Origin: an uncultured Selenomonadales bacterium
Lineage (GTDB): Bacteria; Bacillota; Negativicutes; Selenomonadales; Selenomonadaceae
Direction: 5' to 3'
Assembly (NCBI GenBank): GCA_937901445.1
Contig: CALDHY010000005.1
Location: 1-29,051, forward strand
Length of the DNA stretch: 29,051 nt
Position numbers and translations under genes: made by a program. The notes beneath the pieces are model-generated. The model saw nothing but the letters and a program-made list of their open reading frames with translations, was not told where the DNA came from and did not search any database. Each line of letters opens with the position of its first letter. Within the stretch, counting starts at the first letter, position 1. This document shows, piece by piece, positions 15,986 through 22,370 of this stretch.

Positions 15986-16012
15986 TTTGACGCTATCGAA
16001 AGGGAAATTATT
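15981..16012 (+). promoter_or_regulatory. Shine-Dalgarno hairpin of the lectin-like gene
   Basis: AATAATTT (15981-15988) pairs perfectly with AAATTATT (16005-16012). The 16-nt loop starts GAC and ends CGAAAGGG, carrying the ribosome-binding site, and ATG follows directly. The left arm contains the stop of the preceding gene. The design is like the hairpins of greA, serA, mmdA and mmdE, but with a longer loop and no heptad array. Confidence 0.5.
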
Positions 16013-16411
16013 ATGAACGCAAAAAAAATTTTGTGCAGTCTTGCAGTTTCAGCGTCGGTAGTTTTTGCAGGAATGACAGTACAAGCCCACGTTCTTGACG
16101 GCGCACAACAATTCAAAGGTCACTACTATAAAAATTTTGAAACTCAAATGCCGTGGGAAGACGCACAAGCTTTTTGTAAAAGTATGGGCGGTTATGCCAC
16201 TGATCGTGGAATTTGGAAATGGCTTACAGGTGGAGTAATAACCGATCAAAATTGGCGGCGCGGTGAACCCAACTGTAGTCTGCAATATAAGCCCAAAATG
16301 TATATCATTCGCGGTGAAAATGGAGAATGGTGTGACTATAATGCATCTGAAAAATATGCTTTTGTTTGCGAATGGGAAACCTATGAGCAAGCACACGATT
16401 CAGATTGGTAA
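16013..16411 (+). CDS. Secreted C-type-lectin-like protein
   Basis: 132 residues. A signal peptide (about 1-25, ending VQA) precedes a compact C-type-lectin-like domain: YYKNF..MPWEDAQAFCKSMGGY, then NWRRGEPN, then WCDYN, then YAFVCEWE. The four mature cysteines Cys55, Cys88, Cys107 and Cys119 fall where CTLDs form the nested 1-4 and 2-3 disulfides. The middle long-loop region is much shorter than in typical CTLDs. A periplasmic or surface role in binding glycans or proteins is inference. It sits oddly inside a central-metabolism unit, with a hairpin-enclosed ribosome-binding site. Cotranscription with the CoA transferase gene is likely because the gap is only 27 nt. Confidence 0.7.
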   Translation: MNAKKILCSLAVSASVVFAGMTVQAHVLDGAQQFKGHYYKNFETQMPWEDAQAFCKSMGGYATDRGIWKWLTGGVITDQNWRRGEPNCSLQYKPKMYIIRGENGEWCDYNASEKYAFVCEWETYEQAHDSDW

Positions 16412-16435
16412 AAATTTTATTGGAGATGATTTTGA

Positions 16436-17029
16436 ATGGGATTTAAAAAAGCTGTTATCAATCGCCGCACAATTTACAATTTGGGTAAAAATATTCCAGT
16501 GCTTGAATCTGAAATTATCGCCGCTGTTGAACGTATGACAAAGGAAGTTCCTTCGCCGTTTAACATTCAATCTGCGCGAGTGATTGTTACAATGAACGAA
16601 CACCACGAAAAAGTTTGGGATATTACCAAAAACGCGCTGAAAAAAATTGTTCCGGCTGATAAATTCGCAGGCACTGAAGCCAAAATTAACAGTTTCGCCG
16701 CAGGTTACGGCACAATCCTTTATTTTGAAGAAACTGACACTGTTAAAGGTATGCAGGAAAAATTCCCGCTTTACGCTGACAACTTCCCAATTTGGGCATC
16801 GCAAGCAAACGGTATGTTGCAATTTGCAATTTGGACGCTTTTAGAAAAAATGGGATTGGGCGTCAACATTCAACACTATAACCCGCTGATTGACGACGAA
16901 ATTAAAAAGACTTTTGAAGTACCGGCAAGTTGGAAACTCGTCGCGCAGATGGTTTTTGGCGAAAAATTGAAAGACGCTGACGCTATCGAAAAATTACCTG
17001 TTGCGGAGCGCGTCAAAGTTCTTAAGTAA
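16436..17029 (+). CDS. Nitroreductase family protein (Frm2/Hbn1-like)
   Basis: A 197-residue FMN-dependent oxidoreductase of the nitroreductase superfamily, most like the Frm2/Hbn1 subgroup: YNLGKNIPV near the start, the PSPFNIQSARV segment (39-49) and HHEKVWDITKNAL following. The late segment ASWKLVAQMVFGE is typical of the FMN site. Substrates of the group are uncertain (nitro compounds, oxidative or lipid stress links in yeast). The start ATG follows TTGGAGATG. It lies 24 nt behind the lectin-like gene and before the epimerase gene, so cotranscription is likely, though a metabolic link to propionate formation is not evident. Confidence 0.85.
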   Translation: MGFKKAVINRRTIYNLGKNIPVLESEIIAAVERMTKEVPSPFNIQSARVIVTMNEHHEKVWDITKNALKKIVPADKFAGTEAKINSFAAGYGTILYFEETDTVKGMQEKFPLYADNFPIWASQANGMLQFAIWTLLEKMGLGVNIQHYNPLIDDEIKKTFEVPASWKLVAQMVFGEKLKDADAIEKLPVAERVKVLK

Positions 17030-17185
17030 ATCTGCTGTAAGCGCGTAGAATCGATTTTAAGCCACTTAAATTTCTTTCAGGTAAAAATGTACAAACGAAC
17101 ACAGAAAAACGATTTAAGAGGCAATTCAGCGCGTCTACGGGCGTTTTAAAATTAATAAATCAAATTTTTTTGGAGGTTTTACGAA

Positions 17186-17605
17186 ATGTTTAAAATTTTG
17201 GGCGTAGATCATATTGGTATTGCGTCAACTGATTTGGCTGACGGCGAATTTTGGAAATTGCTCGGCTTGCAATACACGGGCGATGAAACCGTTGCAGATC
17301 AAAAAGTTACTACCGCGTTTTATCCTACAACTGAAGATAAACAACACGGCGAAATTGAACTTTTGGTTGCAACCGACGAAACAAGCCCCATTGCAAAATT
17401 CATTGAGAAAAACGGCGGACGCGGCGGCATCCAACATATCGCACTGCGCGTTGATAATCTTGAGGCGGCTCTTGCAGACTTGAAAGAAAAAGGCGTTAAA
17501 CTCATTGACGAAAAACCGCGTAAAGGCGCAGGCGGCGCAATGATCGCGTTCATTCATCCTAAGGCAACTCATGGCGTACTTTTGGAACTTTGCCAGCGCG
17601 GTTAA
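17186..17605 (+). CDS. mce: Methylmalonyl-CoA epimerase
   Basis: A 139-residue VOC-fold enzyme that interconverts (S)- and (R)-methylmalonyl-CoA between mutase and decarboxylase. Two beta-alpha-beta-beta-beta modules are visible. Likely metal ligands are His9 (VDHIGIA), a Glu around 56-58 (GEIELL), His84 (GIQHIALRV) and Glu134 (VLLELCQ). Length is normal for the family. The ATG is preceded by TTGGAGG. A 156-nt gap separates it from the nitroreductase gene. The stop TAA is followed almost at once by the octad array and mmdA, so it is part of the decarboxylase transcription unit. Confidence 0.93.
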   Translation: MFKILGVDHIGIASTDLADGEFWKLLGLQYTGDETVADQKVTTAFYPTTEDKQHGEIELLVATDETSPIAKFIEKNGGRGGIQHIALRVDNLEAALADLKEKGVKLIDEKPRKGAGGAMIAFIHPKATHGVLLELCQRG

Positions 17606-17683
17606 GTAGTGGGATAGTTGGATAGTGCGATAGTGGAATAGTTTTTACTACCACACTACAACACTATCACACTACCACACTAC
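17606..17683 (+). repeat. Octad-repeat hairpin between mce and mmdA
   Basis: The left arm has four 8-nt units (AGTGGGAT, AGTTGGAT, AGTGCGAT, AGTGGAAT; 17608-17639). The right arm has four inverse units and a remnant (type CTACCACA; 17648-17683). The arms pair imperfectly around a TTTTTA loop. The unit is 8 nt and shares almost no sequence with the heptads at greA, serA and mmdE, yet position, architecture and stop-triplet content (TAG) are the same. Confidence 0.75.
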
Positions 17684-17708
17684 AAAAATCGACTGAAAGG
17701 AGATTTTT
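17684..17708 (+). promoter_or_regulatory. Shine-Dalgarno hairpin of mmdA
   Basis: AAAAATC (17684-17690) and GATTTTT (17702-17708) enclose GACTGAAAGGA (17691-17701). The stem equals that of serA, while the loop equals that of greA. ATG at 17711. Confidence 0.65.
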
Positions 17709-17710
17709 TA

Positions 17711-19240
17711 ATGGCGACAGTTCAAGAAAAAATTGATTTAATGCACTCAAAGAAAGAAGTTATTCTTAAAGGCGGCGGCGATAAACGCATTGAAGCGCAA
17801 CACAGCAAAGGTAAACTTACCGCCCGCGAAAGAATTGAAATGTTTTTCGACGAAGGCACTTTTGTTGAACTTGATATGTTTGTTAAACATCGTTGTACAA
17901 ATTTTGGACAAGAAAAGAAAGAATTACCCGGCGAAGGTGTCGTTACAGGTTACGGCACTGTAAACGGGCGTTTGGTTTACGCCTTCGCGCAGGACTTCAC
18001 GGTTGAAGGCGGCTCTTTGGGCGAAAAACACGCTCATAAAATCTGGAAAGTTATGGATCTTGCAATGAAAATGGGCGCGCCTTTAATTGGTATTAATGAT
18101 TCAGGCGGCGCGCGTATTCAAGAGGCTGTTGACGCTTTATCAGGCTACGCGGGGATTTTCTACCGCAACACGGCGGCAAGCGGCGTCATCCCGCAAATTT
18201 CCGTTATTATGGGACCTTGCGCGGGCGGCGCGGTTTATTCCCCTGCAATTACAGATTTTATCTACATGGTAAAAAATACAAGCCAAATGTTCATTACCGG
18301 TCCTGCAGTTATTAAATCTGTTACGGCTGAAGAAGTTACTGCTGAAGAATTGGGCGGCGCAATGACTCATAACAGCCGCTCCGGCGTTGCACATTTTGCC
18401 GCCGAAAACGAGGAAGACTGCATTAACCAAATCAGATACTTGTTAAGCTTTTTACCGAGCAACAACCTTGAAGACCCGCCAATGGTTGAAACTGAAGACG
18501 ACCCCGACCGACAGGAAGAATTTTTAAATACAATCATTCCCGACAATCCCAACGCCCCCTATGATATGAAAGAAGTTATCAAGGGAATTGTCGATAACGG
18601 CGAATTTTATGAAGTTCATCAATATTTTGCAACCAACATTATAACTTGTTTTGCGCGTTTCGACGGGCGCACTGTTGGAATTATCGCCAATCAACCGGCA
18701 GTTATGGCGGGTTGCCTTGACGTTAATGCTTCAGATAAATCTGCGCGATTCATTCGTTTCTGCGATGCTTTTAATATTCCGCTTGTTAATATTGTTGACG
18801 TTCCCGGCTTTTTGCCCGGCGTAGATCAAGAATATAACGGTATTATCAGACACGGCGCAAAAATGCTTTATGCTTACAGTGAAGCAACAGTTCCGAAAGT
18901 TACCGTTATAACTCGTAAAGCTTACGGCGGCAGTTATATTGCTATGTGTTGCCGTGAATTGGGAGCCGACCAAGTTATGGCGTGGCCAAGCGCGGAAATT
19001 GCAGTTATGGGACCGGCAGGCGCGGCTAATATCATTTTCCGAAAAGACCCCGATAAAGACCAAAAAACCGCCGAATACGTCGAAGAATTTGCTACACCTT
19101 ACAAAGCGGCAGAGCGCGGCTACGCTGATATGGTTATTGAACCGAAAGAAACTCGCCCGCTTGTCATTACGGCGTTGAATGCTCTTGCAAGTAAACGTGA
19201 ATCTGCACCCGTCAAAAAACACGGCAATATTCCTTTGTAA
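17711..19240 (+). CDS. mmdA: Methylmalonyl-CoA decarboxylase, alpha (carboxyltransferase) subunit
   Basis: A 509-residue carboxyltransferase of the acyl-CoA carboxylase beta-chain family. It moves the carboxyl group from methylmalonyl-CoA to the biotin of the gamma subunit, giving propionyl-CoA; the membrane beta subunit then decarboxylates the biotin and exports Na+. Visible landmarks are the acyl-CoA oxyanion segment [30 protein letters not shown], and the second-half pair [12 protein letters not shown] and GGSYIAMC. Length and gene neighbours (mce upstream, epsilon and biotin carrier downstream) favour the decarboxylase over propionyl-CoA carboxylase. The stop TAA is shared with the heptad array before mmdE. 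Confidence 0.93.
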   Translation: MATVQEKIDLMHSKKEVILKGGGDKRIEAQHSKGKLTARERIEMFFDEGTFVELDMFVKHRCTNFGQEKKELPGEGVVTGYGTVNGRLVYAFAQDFTVEGGSLGEKHAHKIWKVMDLAMKMGAPLIGINDSGGARIQEAVDALSGYAGIFYRNTAASGVIPQISVIMGPCAGGAVYSPAITDFIYMVKNTSQMFITGPAVIKSVTAEEVTAEELGGAMTHNSRSGVAHFAAENEEDCINQIRYLLSFLPSNNLEDPPMVETEDDPDRQEEFLNTIIPDNPNAPYDMKEVIKGIVDNGEFYEVHQYFATNIITCFARFDGRTVGIIANQPAVMAGCLDVNASDKSARFIRFCDAFNIPLVNIVDVPGFLPGVDQEYNGIIRHGAKMLYAYSEATVPKVTVITRKAYGGSYIAMCCRELGADQVMAWPSAEIAVMGPAGAANIIFRKDPDKDQKTAEYVEEFATPYKAAERGYADMVIEPKETRPLVITALNALASKRESAPVKKHGNIPL

Positions 19241-19308
19241 GGATTAAGGACTAAGGATTAAGGATTAAGGATTTTTCCTTAGCCCTTAGACCTTATCCCT
19301 TAGCCCTT
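19238..19308 (+). repeat. Heptad-repeat hairpin between mmdA and mmdE
   Basis: The left arm has five units (GGATTAA type, 19241-19275) starting at the mmdA stop. The right arm has five inverse units (CCTTAGC type, 19277-19311) and runs into the next hairpin. This is the most regular array in the window. Confidence 0.75.
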
Positions 19309-19333
19309 AAATTTCGACCGAAGGGAGAAATTT
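19309..19333 (+). promoter_or_regulatory. Shine-Dalgarno hairpin of mmdE
   Basis: AAATTTC (19309-19315) pairs with GAAATTT (19327-19333). The loop GACCGAAGGGA (19316-19326) is identical to that of serA although the stem differs at four positions per arm, all compensated. ATG at 19336. Confidence 0.65.
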
Positions 19334-19335
19334 CT

Positions 19336-19470
19336 ATGGCTGAAAAAATAAAACCCGAAATTATTGCAGTCATAATGGCGGCAATTCAGGAAGTTTCAAA
19401 GGGCGGCAAAGTCGTAGCCGTCAAAGTTAAACGCAATGAAAATTGGACGCTTGCAAACCGCGTCAAATAA
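19336..19470 (+). CDS. mmdE: Small methylmalonyl-CoA decarboxylase subunit, epsilon-like
   Basis: A 44-residue protein with a good ribosome-binding site. The N-terminal half, PEIIAVIMAAIQEV, resembles the conserved segment at the C-terminus of OadG/MmdD-type delta subunits and of the short MmdE of Veillonella (55 residues). The basic second half ends WTLANRVK. In Veillonella the epsilon subunit stabilises the decarboxylase complex. There is no membrane segment. Its place between mmdA and the biotin-carrier gene supports the call. It is easily missed because of its size. Confidence 0.7.
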   Translation: MAEKIKPEIIAVIMAAIQEVSKGGKVVAVKVKRNENWTLANRVK

Positions 19471-19484
19471 TCGGAGGTTAGAAA

Positions 19485-19889
19485 ATGGCAACGAAAAAAT
19501 TTAACGTAACCGTAAACGGTACAACTTATGAAGTCGAAGTTGAAGAAGTAAAAGCGGCAGGCACAGCATCAGCTCCACGCGCGGCGGCTCCTGTAGCACC
19601 GGCTCCAAAACCTGCGGCAGCTCCTGCACCGGCGGCGGCTCCGGCTCCTGTTGCTAAAGCTACAGCGGGCGCGGGCGAACATTCCATTGATTCACCAATG
19701 CCCGGCAAAGTTATTAAACTCGTGGCTGAAGAAGGGCAAACTGTTAAAGCCGGCGAAGTACTTTTGATTCTTGAAGCAATGAAAATGCAAAATGAAATTC
19801 CTGCAGATACTGACGGCGTTGTAAAAAAATTCAACGTTGCCGCCGGTCAAAGCGTCAAGGCGCATGAATCCCTTGTTATTCTCGGCTAA
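19485..19889 (+). CDS. mmdC: Methylmalonyl-CoA decarboxylase, gamma (biotin carrier) subunit
   Basis: 134 residues. A short N-terminal segment ([18 protein letters not shown]) is followed by a flexible Ala-Pro-rich linker (about 29-62) and a biotinyl domain (about 65-134). The biotinylated lysine is Lys100 in EAMKM, 34 residues from the end, as is standard. It shuttles carboxyl groups between MmdA and the membrane beta subunit. The gene is 14 nt behind mmdE with CGGAGG as ribosome-binding site, and is followed by a strong terminator; the mmdB gene normally found in this cluster is not here. Confidence 0.93.
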   Translation: MATKKFNVTVNGTTYEVEVEEVKAAGTASAPRAAAPVAPAPKPAAAPAPAAAPAPVAKATAGAGEHSIDSPMPGKVIKLVAEEGQTVKAGEVLLILEAMKMQNEIPADTDGVVKKFNVAAGQSVKAHESLVILG

Positions 19890-19911
19890 AAAAATTTTAA
19901 AAATATCTGAC

Positions 19912-19940
19912 GTCGCTGAAAAAAATTCGGCGGCTTTTTT
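19912..19940 (+). terminator. Rho-independent terminator after mmdC
   Basis: GTCGCTGAA (19912-19920) pairs over all nine positions (two G-U) with TTCGGCGGC (19926-19934), loop A5, followed by T6. It closes the propionate unit. Confidence 0.85.
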
Positions 19941-19959
19941 ATTTAGAAAAAAATTTCCG

Positions 19960-19994
19960 CCCTAATCCCTATTCCTTAATCCCTATTCCCTAAA
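19960..19994 (+). repeat. Solitary inverse-orientation heptad array
   Basis: Five contiguous 7-nt units of the type CCCTAAT/CCCTATT/CCTTAAT. Only the right-arm orientation is present, just behind the mmdC terminator and with no Shine-Dalgarno hairpin near. Confidence 0.65.
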
Positions 19995-20019
19995 AATTAG
20001 GCAGGAAATATTTTAATCT

Positions 20020-20048
20020 TTGTGGAAATAACCAACGAGTTTTATAAA
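20020..20048 (+). promoter_or_regulatory. Possible promoter for the zinc-ribbon/divIC unit
   Basis: TTGTGG (20020-20025), 17 nt, TATAAA (20043-20048), 27 nt before the ATG. The -35 is weak, but the location after a terminator calls for a promoter here. Confidence 0.4.
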
Positions 20049-20075
20049 GGTTTAAATTTCGGTTAGGTGGTATGA

Positions 20076-20543
20076 ATGGACTTAGTGAAAATTGATTCAG
20101 TTTCCAATAAAAAAATCTGTCCCAAATGTAAGGGCGAATTGCGCAGAGTCGAAGGTGGCGCAGTTACAATAGTAAATGGCAAAGTCGATATGGAGGCAAC
20201 AAAGCCGCGCCTTGTCTGCGATGAATGCGGCGTTTTCTATCGTGAACTTTTGAATTCCGGCTATTACAATACTTTTGACTTACCGGCAAACGAAAGAAAA
20301 CAAAAAAACCGCGTCATTGCAACCGGCGATATTCCGCCACAAATATTAAAACGCGAAGCCGACGGTAAATGCCCTTGTCCGCGTTGCGGCGAAAGAATGG
20401 ATTTTGTTGAGGCAGGTCCCGTTCAAATTGTAAACGGCAAGCCGGATTTCTCAAATACGATGGATCATTTCAAATGCCCGTATTGTAAATCTGTTTTCAG
20501 AAAAATTGTCGGCACAGATTTTTTCCAGTGGTCTGAAAAGTAG
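20076..20543 (+). CDS. Tandem zinc-ribbon protein of unknown function
   Basis: 155 residues made of two similar halves. Each has a CxxC pair, a GAVTIVNGK or GPVQIVNGK strand, and a second CxxC pair: Cys15/18 with Cys48/51, and Cys101/104 with Cys134/137. Both pairs are 33 residues apart, so this is an internal duplication of one zinc-ribbon unit. No enzyme motif or membrane segment is visible. It opens the unit containing FtsB/DivIC, an S1 protein, tilS, hpt and ftsH, and is translationally close to the next gene. RNA or protein binding is possible but unproven; I do not recognise a named family. Confidence 0.8.
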   Translation: MDLVKIDSVSNKKICPKCKGELRRVEGGAVTIVNGKVDMEATKPRLVCDECGVFYRELLNSGYYNTFDLPANERKQKNRVIATGDIPPQILKREADGKCPCPRCGERMDFVEAGPVQIVNGKPDFSNTMDHFKCPYCKSVFRKIVGTDFFQWSEK

Positions 20544-20555
20544 TTGGAGGCAACT

Positions 20556-20831
20556 ATGAAAAAACGTAAAGGCTTTAATTGGTTTGCGTTGATAATGTTT
20601 GTTGTCATTGCGTATTTCGGCACGGTTTTATTTTCTCAACAGTTGCACTTATCGCACGTTGCAGAAAATCAACGTATCGCCGATAAAAGATTGGCGGCGG
20701 CTCAAGCCGAAAATGACAAACTGCGCAAACAATATGAGGAACTTCAAAACTTAGATAACATTGAAAGAATGGCGCGCGAGGACTTGGGACTTGCCAAAGA
20801 CGGCGAACTTCCATATCAGCCCGCACGCTAA
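20556..20831 (+). CDS. Septum formation initiator family protein (FtsB/DivIC-like)
   Basis: 91 residues: a basic cytoplasmic start (MKKRKG), one membrane segment (about 8-26), a coiled coil (about 35-66), and the IERMAREDLGLAKDGE region typical of FtsB/DivIC. It belongs to the divisome subcomplex with FtsL and FtsQ/DivIB. I chose ATG at 20556 because GGAGG (20546-20550) lies directly ahead; TTG at 20544 would place that site inside the gene. The order divIC, S1 protein, tilS, hpt, ftsH is the one known from Bacillus, where yabR and spoIIE lie between divIC and tilS. Confidence 0.88.
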   Translation: MKKRKGFNWFALIMFVVIAYFGTVLFSQQLHLSHVAENQRIADKRLAAAQAENDKLRKQYEELQNLDNIERMAREDLGLAKDGELPYQPAR

Positions 20832-20859
20832 ACATAAAATTTAGGGAGGACTTTTTATT

Positions 20860-21300
20860 TTGGCTATTGAGTTAGGTAGCGTAGTTGAGGGAAAAGTTAC
20901 GCGCATTATGAATTTCGGAGCTTTTGTCGAACTCGAAGAAAACAAAGTCGGCTTGATTCACATTTCAGAAGTTGCCGATGAATACGTTAATTCGGTCAGC
21001 GACTTTCTTAAGGAAGGCGATACAGTTCAGGCAAAGGTTATCAGCATTGACAGCAACGGTAAAATCGCACTGTCAATCAAAAAGTTAAAACAGCAGCAGA
21101 AACAAGAGGCAGAAAAGCAATTCCGTACTCCGAAAGGCAAACCGACAGGGCGCGGCGAATTTAAAAATAATCGTCAAACGTCAGCATCATTTGAAGATAA
21201 ACTGTCAAAATTCTTGAAAGACAGCGACGAAAGACTTACAGACTTAAAAAGAAAGACGGACTCAAAACGCGGCGGGCGCGGTTCGAGACGTTCGGACTAG
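20860..21300 (+). CDS. S1 RNA-binding domain protein (YabR-like)
   Basis: 146 residues. An N-terminal S1 domain (about 3-75; GSVVEGKVTRIMNFGAFVEL, GLIHISEVADEYV, GKIALSIKK) is followed by a basic, probably disordered tail rich in Lys, Arg, Gly and Asp, ending GGRGSRRSD. Similar to YabR/CvfD general stress proteins, which associate with ribosomes or RNA. The start is TTG with GGGAGG 11 to 12 nt ahead. It is the second gene of the conserved divIC-ftsH block. Confidence 0.88.
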   Translation: MAIELGSVVEGKVTRIMNFGAFVELEENKVGLIHISEVADEYVNSVSDFLKEGDTVQAKVISIDSNGKIALSIKKLKQQQKQEAEKQFRTPKGKPTGRGEFKNNRQTSASFEDKLSKFLKDSDERLTDLKRKTDSKRGGRGSRRSD

Positions 21301-21329
21301 CCGCCCCTTGACTTTAGGGAAAAGTAAAA

Positions 21330-21368
21330 AGGGAAAATTCCCTATCCCCCAGACAGGGGGTGCTTTTT
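21330..21368 (+). promoter_or_regulatory. Twin hairpins over the tilS ribosome-binding site
   Basis: AGGGAA/TTCCCT (21330-21335 with 21338-21343) is followed by CCCCC (21346-21350) pairing with GGGGG (21356-21360). The G5 arm is also the only Shine-Dalgarno candidate for the TTG at 21370, and T5 follows. It may act as a weak terminator/attenuator or mask the ribosome-binding site. Confidence 0.45.
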
Positions 21369-21369
21369 A

Positions 21370-22350
21370 TTGTTAAAAAAATTTATTGAACTTTGTACAA
21401 CCGAGAAAATTTTTCCCGTTCAAAAATTGGTCGTGGCAGTTTCCGGCGGCGCGGACTCTTTAGCTCTTGCAGATTTATTAAACTGTTGCCGTCAAAAATT
21501 TAAGTTTGAAATTTGTATTGCGCACTATGAACACGGCTTGCGCGGGCAAGATTCTATTGACGATGCAAATTTTGTTGAAAGTTTTGCAAAGTCTTTGAAT
21601 GTAAAATTTTTCTGCGAAAGTGGCGACGTTCAAAAATTTTCACTGGAAAATAAAATTTCAGTAGAAACGGCGGCGCGAATTTTACGCTACGAATTTTTAG
21701 CTAAAGTTAGGGAAAGTTTAAATTTTGATGCAATAGTTTTGGCGCACCACGCCAACGATCAAGCTGAAACTGTTTTACTTCGATTGTTGCGCGGCTCCAC
21801 TTCAACGGGACTTTCGGCAATGCAATTCTTAACGCCTTCGCCGTACGGACTTTTAATTCGCCCGCTCTTGCGTTTCAAAAAATCTGAACTTGAAAAATAT
21901 TGCAGTCAACGCGGAATTATTCCAAGAATTGACGCCACAAATTTTGAAACGGTTGCAACGCGCAATAAAATTCGGCTTGAACTTTTGCCCGCGCTTGAAA
22001 AATTTAATCCTGCGATTGTCGAAACTCTTTGCAGATTTGCTGAAACTTCGGCGGCTGAAACTGATTTTTTAAATTTGCAAGTCGAAAAAGCTTTTCCTGC
22101 GGTTGTAAAAAATGGTAAAATCCTGCGCGAGGAATTTTTAAAATTGCATACGGCTTTACAGCGGGAAGTTATAAAAAAATTTATAGCAGAAACTACCGGC
22201 AGTGTAAAAGATTTCGGCTTTGTACATTTTGAAAACGTCAGAAAAGTTTTATTGAATAATCTTGCAGGCGTCGAATTGCCAAATAACTTTCGCGCAGATT
22301 TAAAACGCGGCAAACTTTCAATCACGGAAAATTTTAAAATTGAAAAATAA
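21370..22350 (+). CDS. tilS: tRNA(Ile)-lysidine synthase (short form)
   Basis: 326 residues. The N-type PP-loop SGGADS (25-30), the HYEHGLRG segment and LAHHANDQAETVLLRLLRGS mark TilS, which puts lysine on C34 of tRNA-Ile(CAU) so that it reads AUA. The protein is shorter than the usual firmicute enzyme of about 450 residues and lacks a clear C-terminal TilS domain, resembling the compact Aquifex type. The start is TTG. The stop is two bases before the first possible start of hpt. Confidence 0.9.
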   Translation: MLKKFIELCTTEKIFPVQKLVVAVSGGADSLALADLLNCCRQKFKFEICIAHYEHGLRGQDSIDDANFVESFAKSLNVKFFCESGDVQKFSLENKISVETAARILRYEFLAKVRESLNFDAIVLAHHANDQAETVLLRLLRGSTSTGLSAMQFLTPSPYGLLIRPLLRFKKSELEKYCSQRGIIPRIDATNFETVATRNKIRLELLPALEKFNPAIVETLCRFAETSAAETDFLNLQVEKAFPAVVKNGKILREEFLKLHTALQREVIKKFIAETTGSVKDFGFVHFENVRKVLLNNLAGVELPNNFRADLKRGKLSITENFKIEK

Positions 22351-22370
22351 TTATGAAGGGACTGGTTAAA

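Noticed and set aside
17030..17185. Structured element in the gap before mce
   Set aside because: Only a 6-bp CGTAGA/TCTACG pair and a loosely repeated CGATTTTAAG/CGATTTAAG were seen, which is too little to call. No clear promoter was found either.
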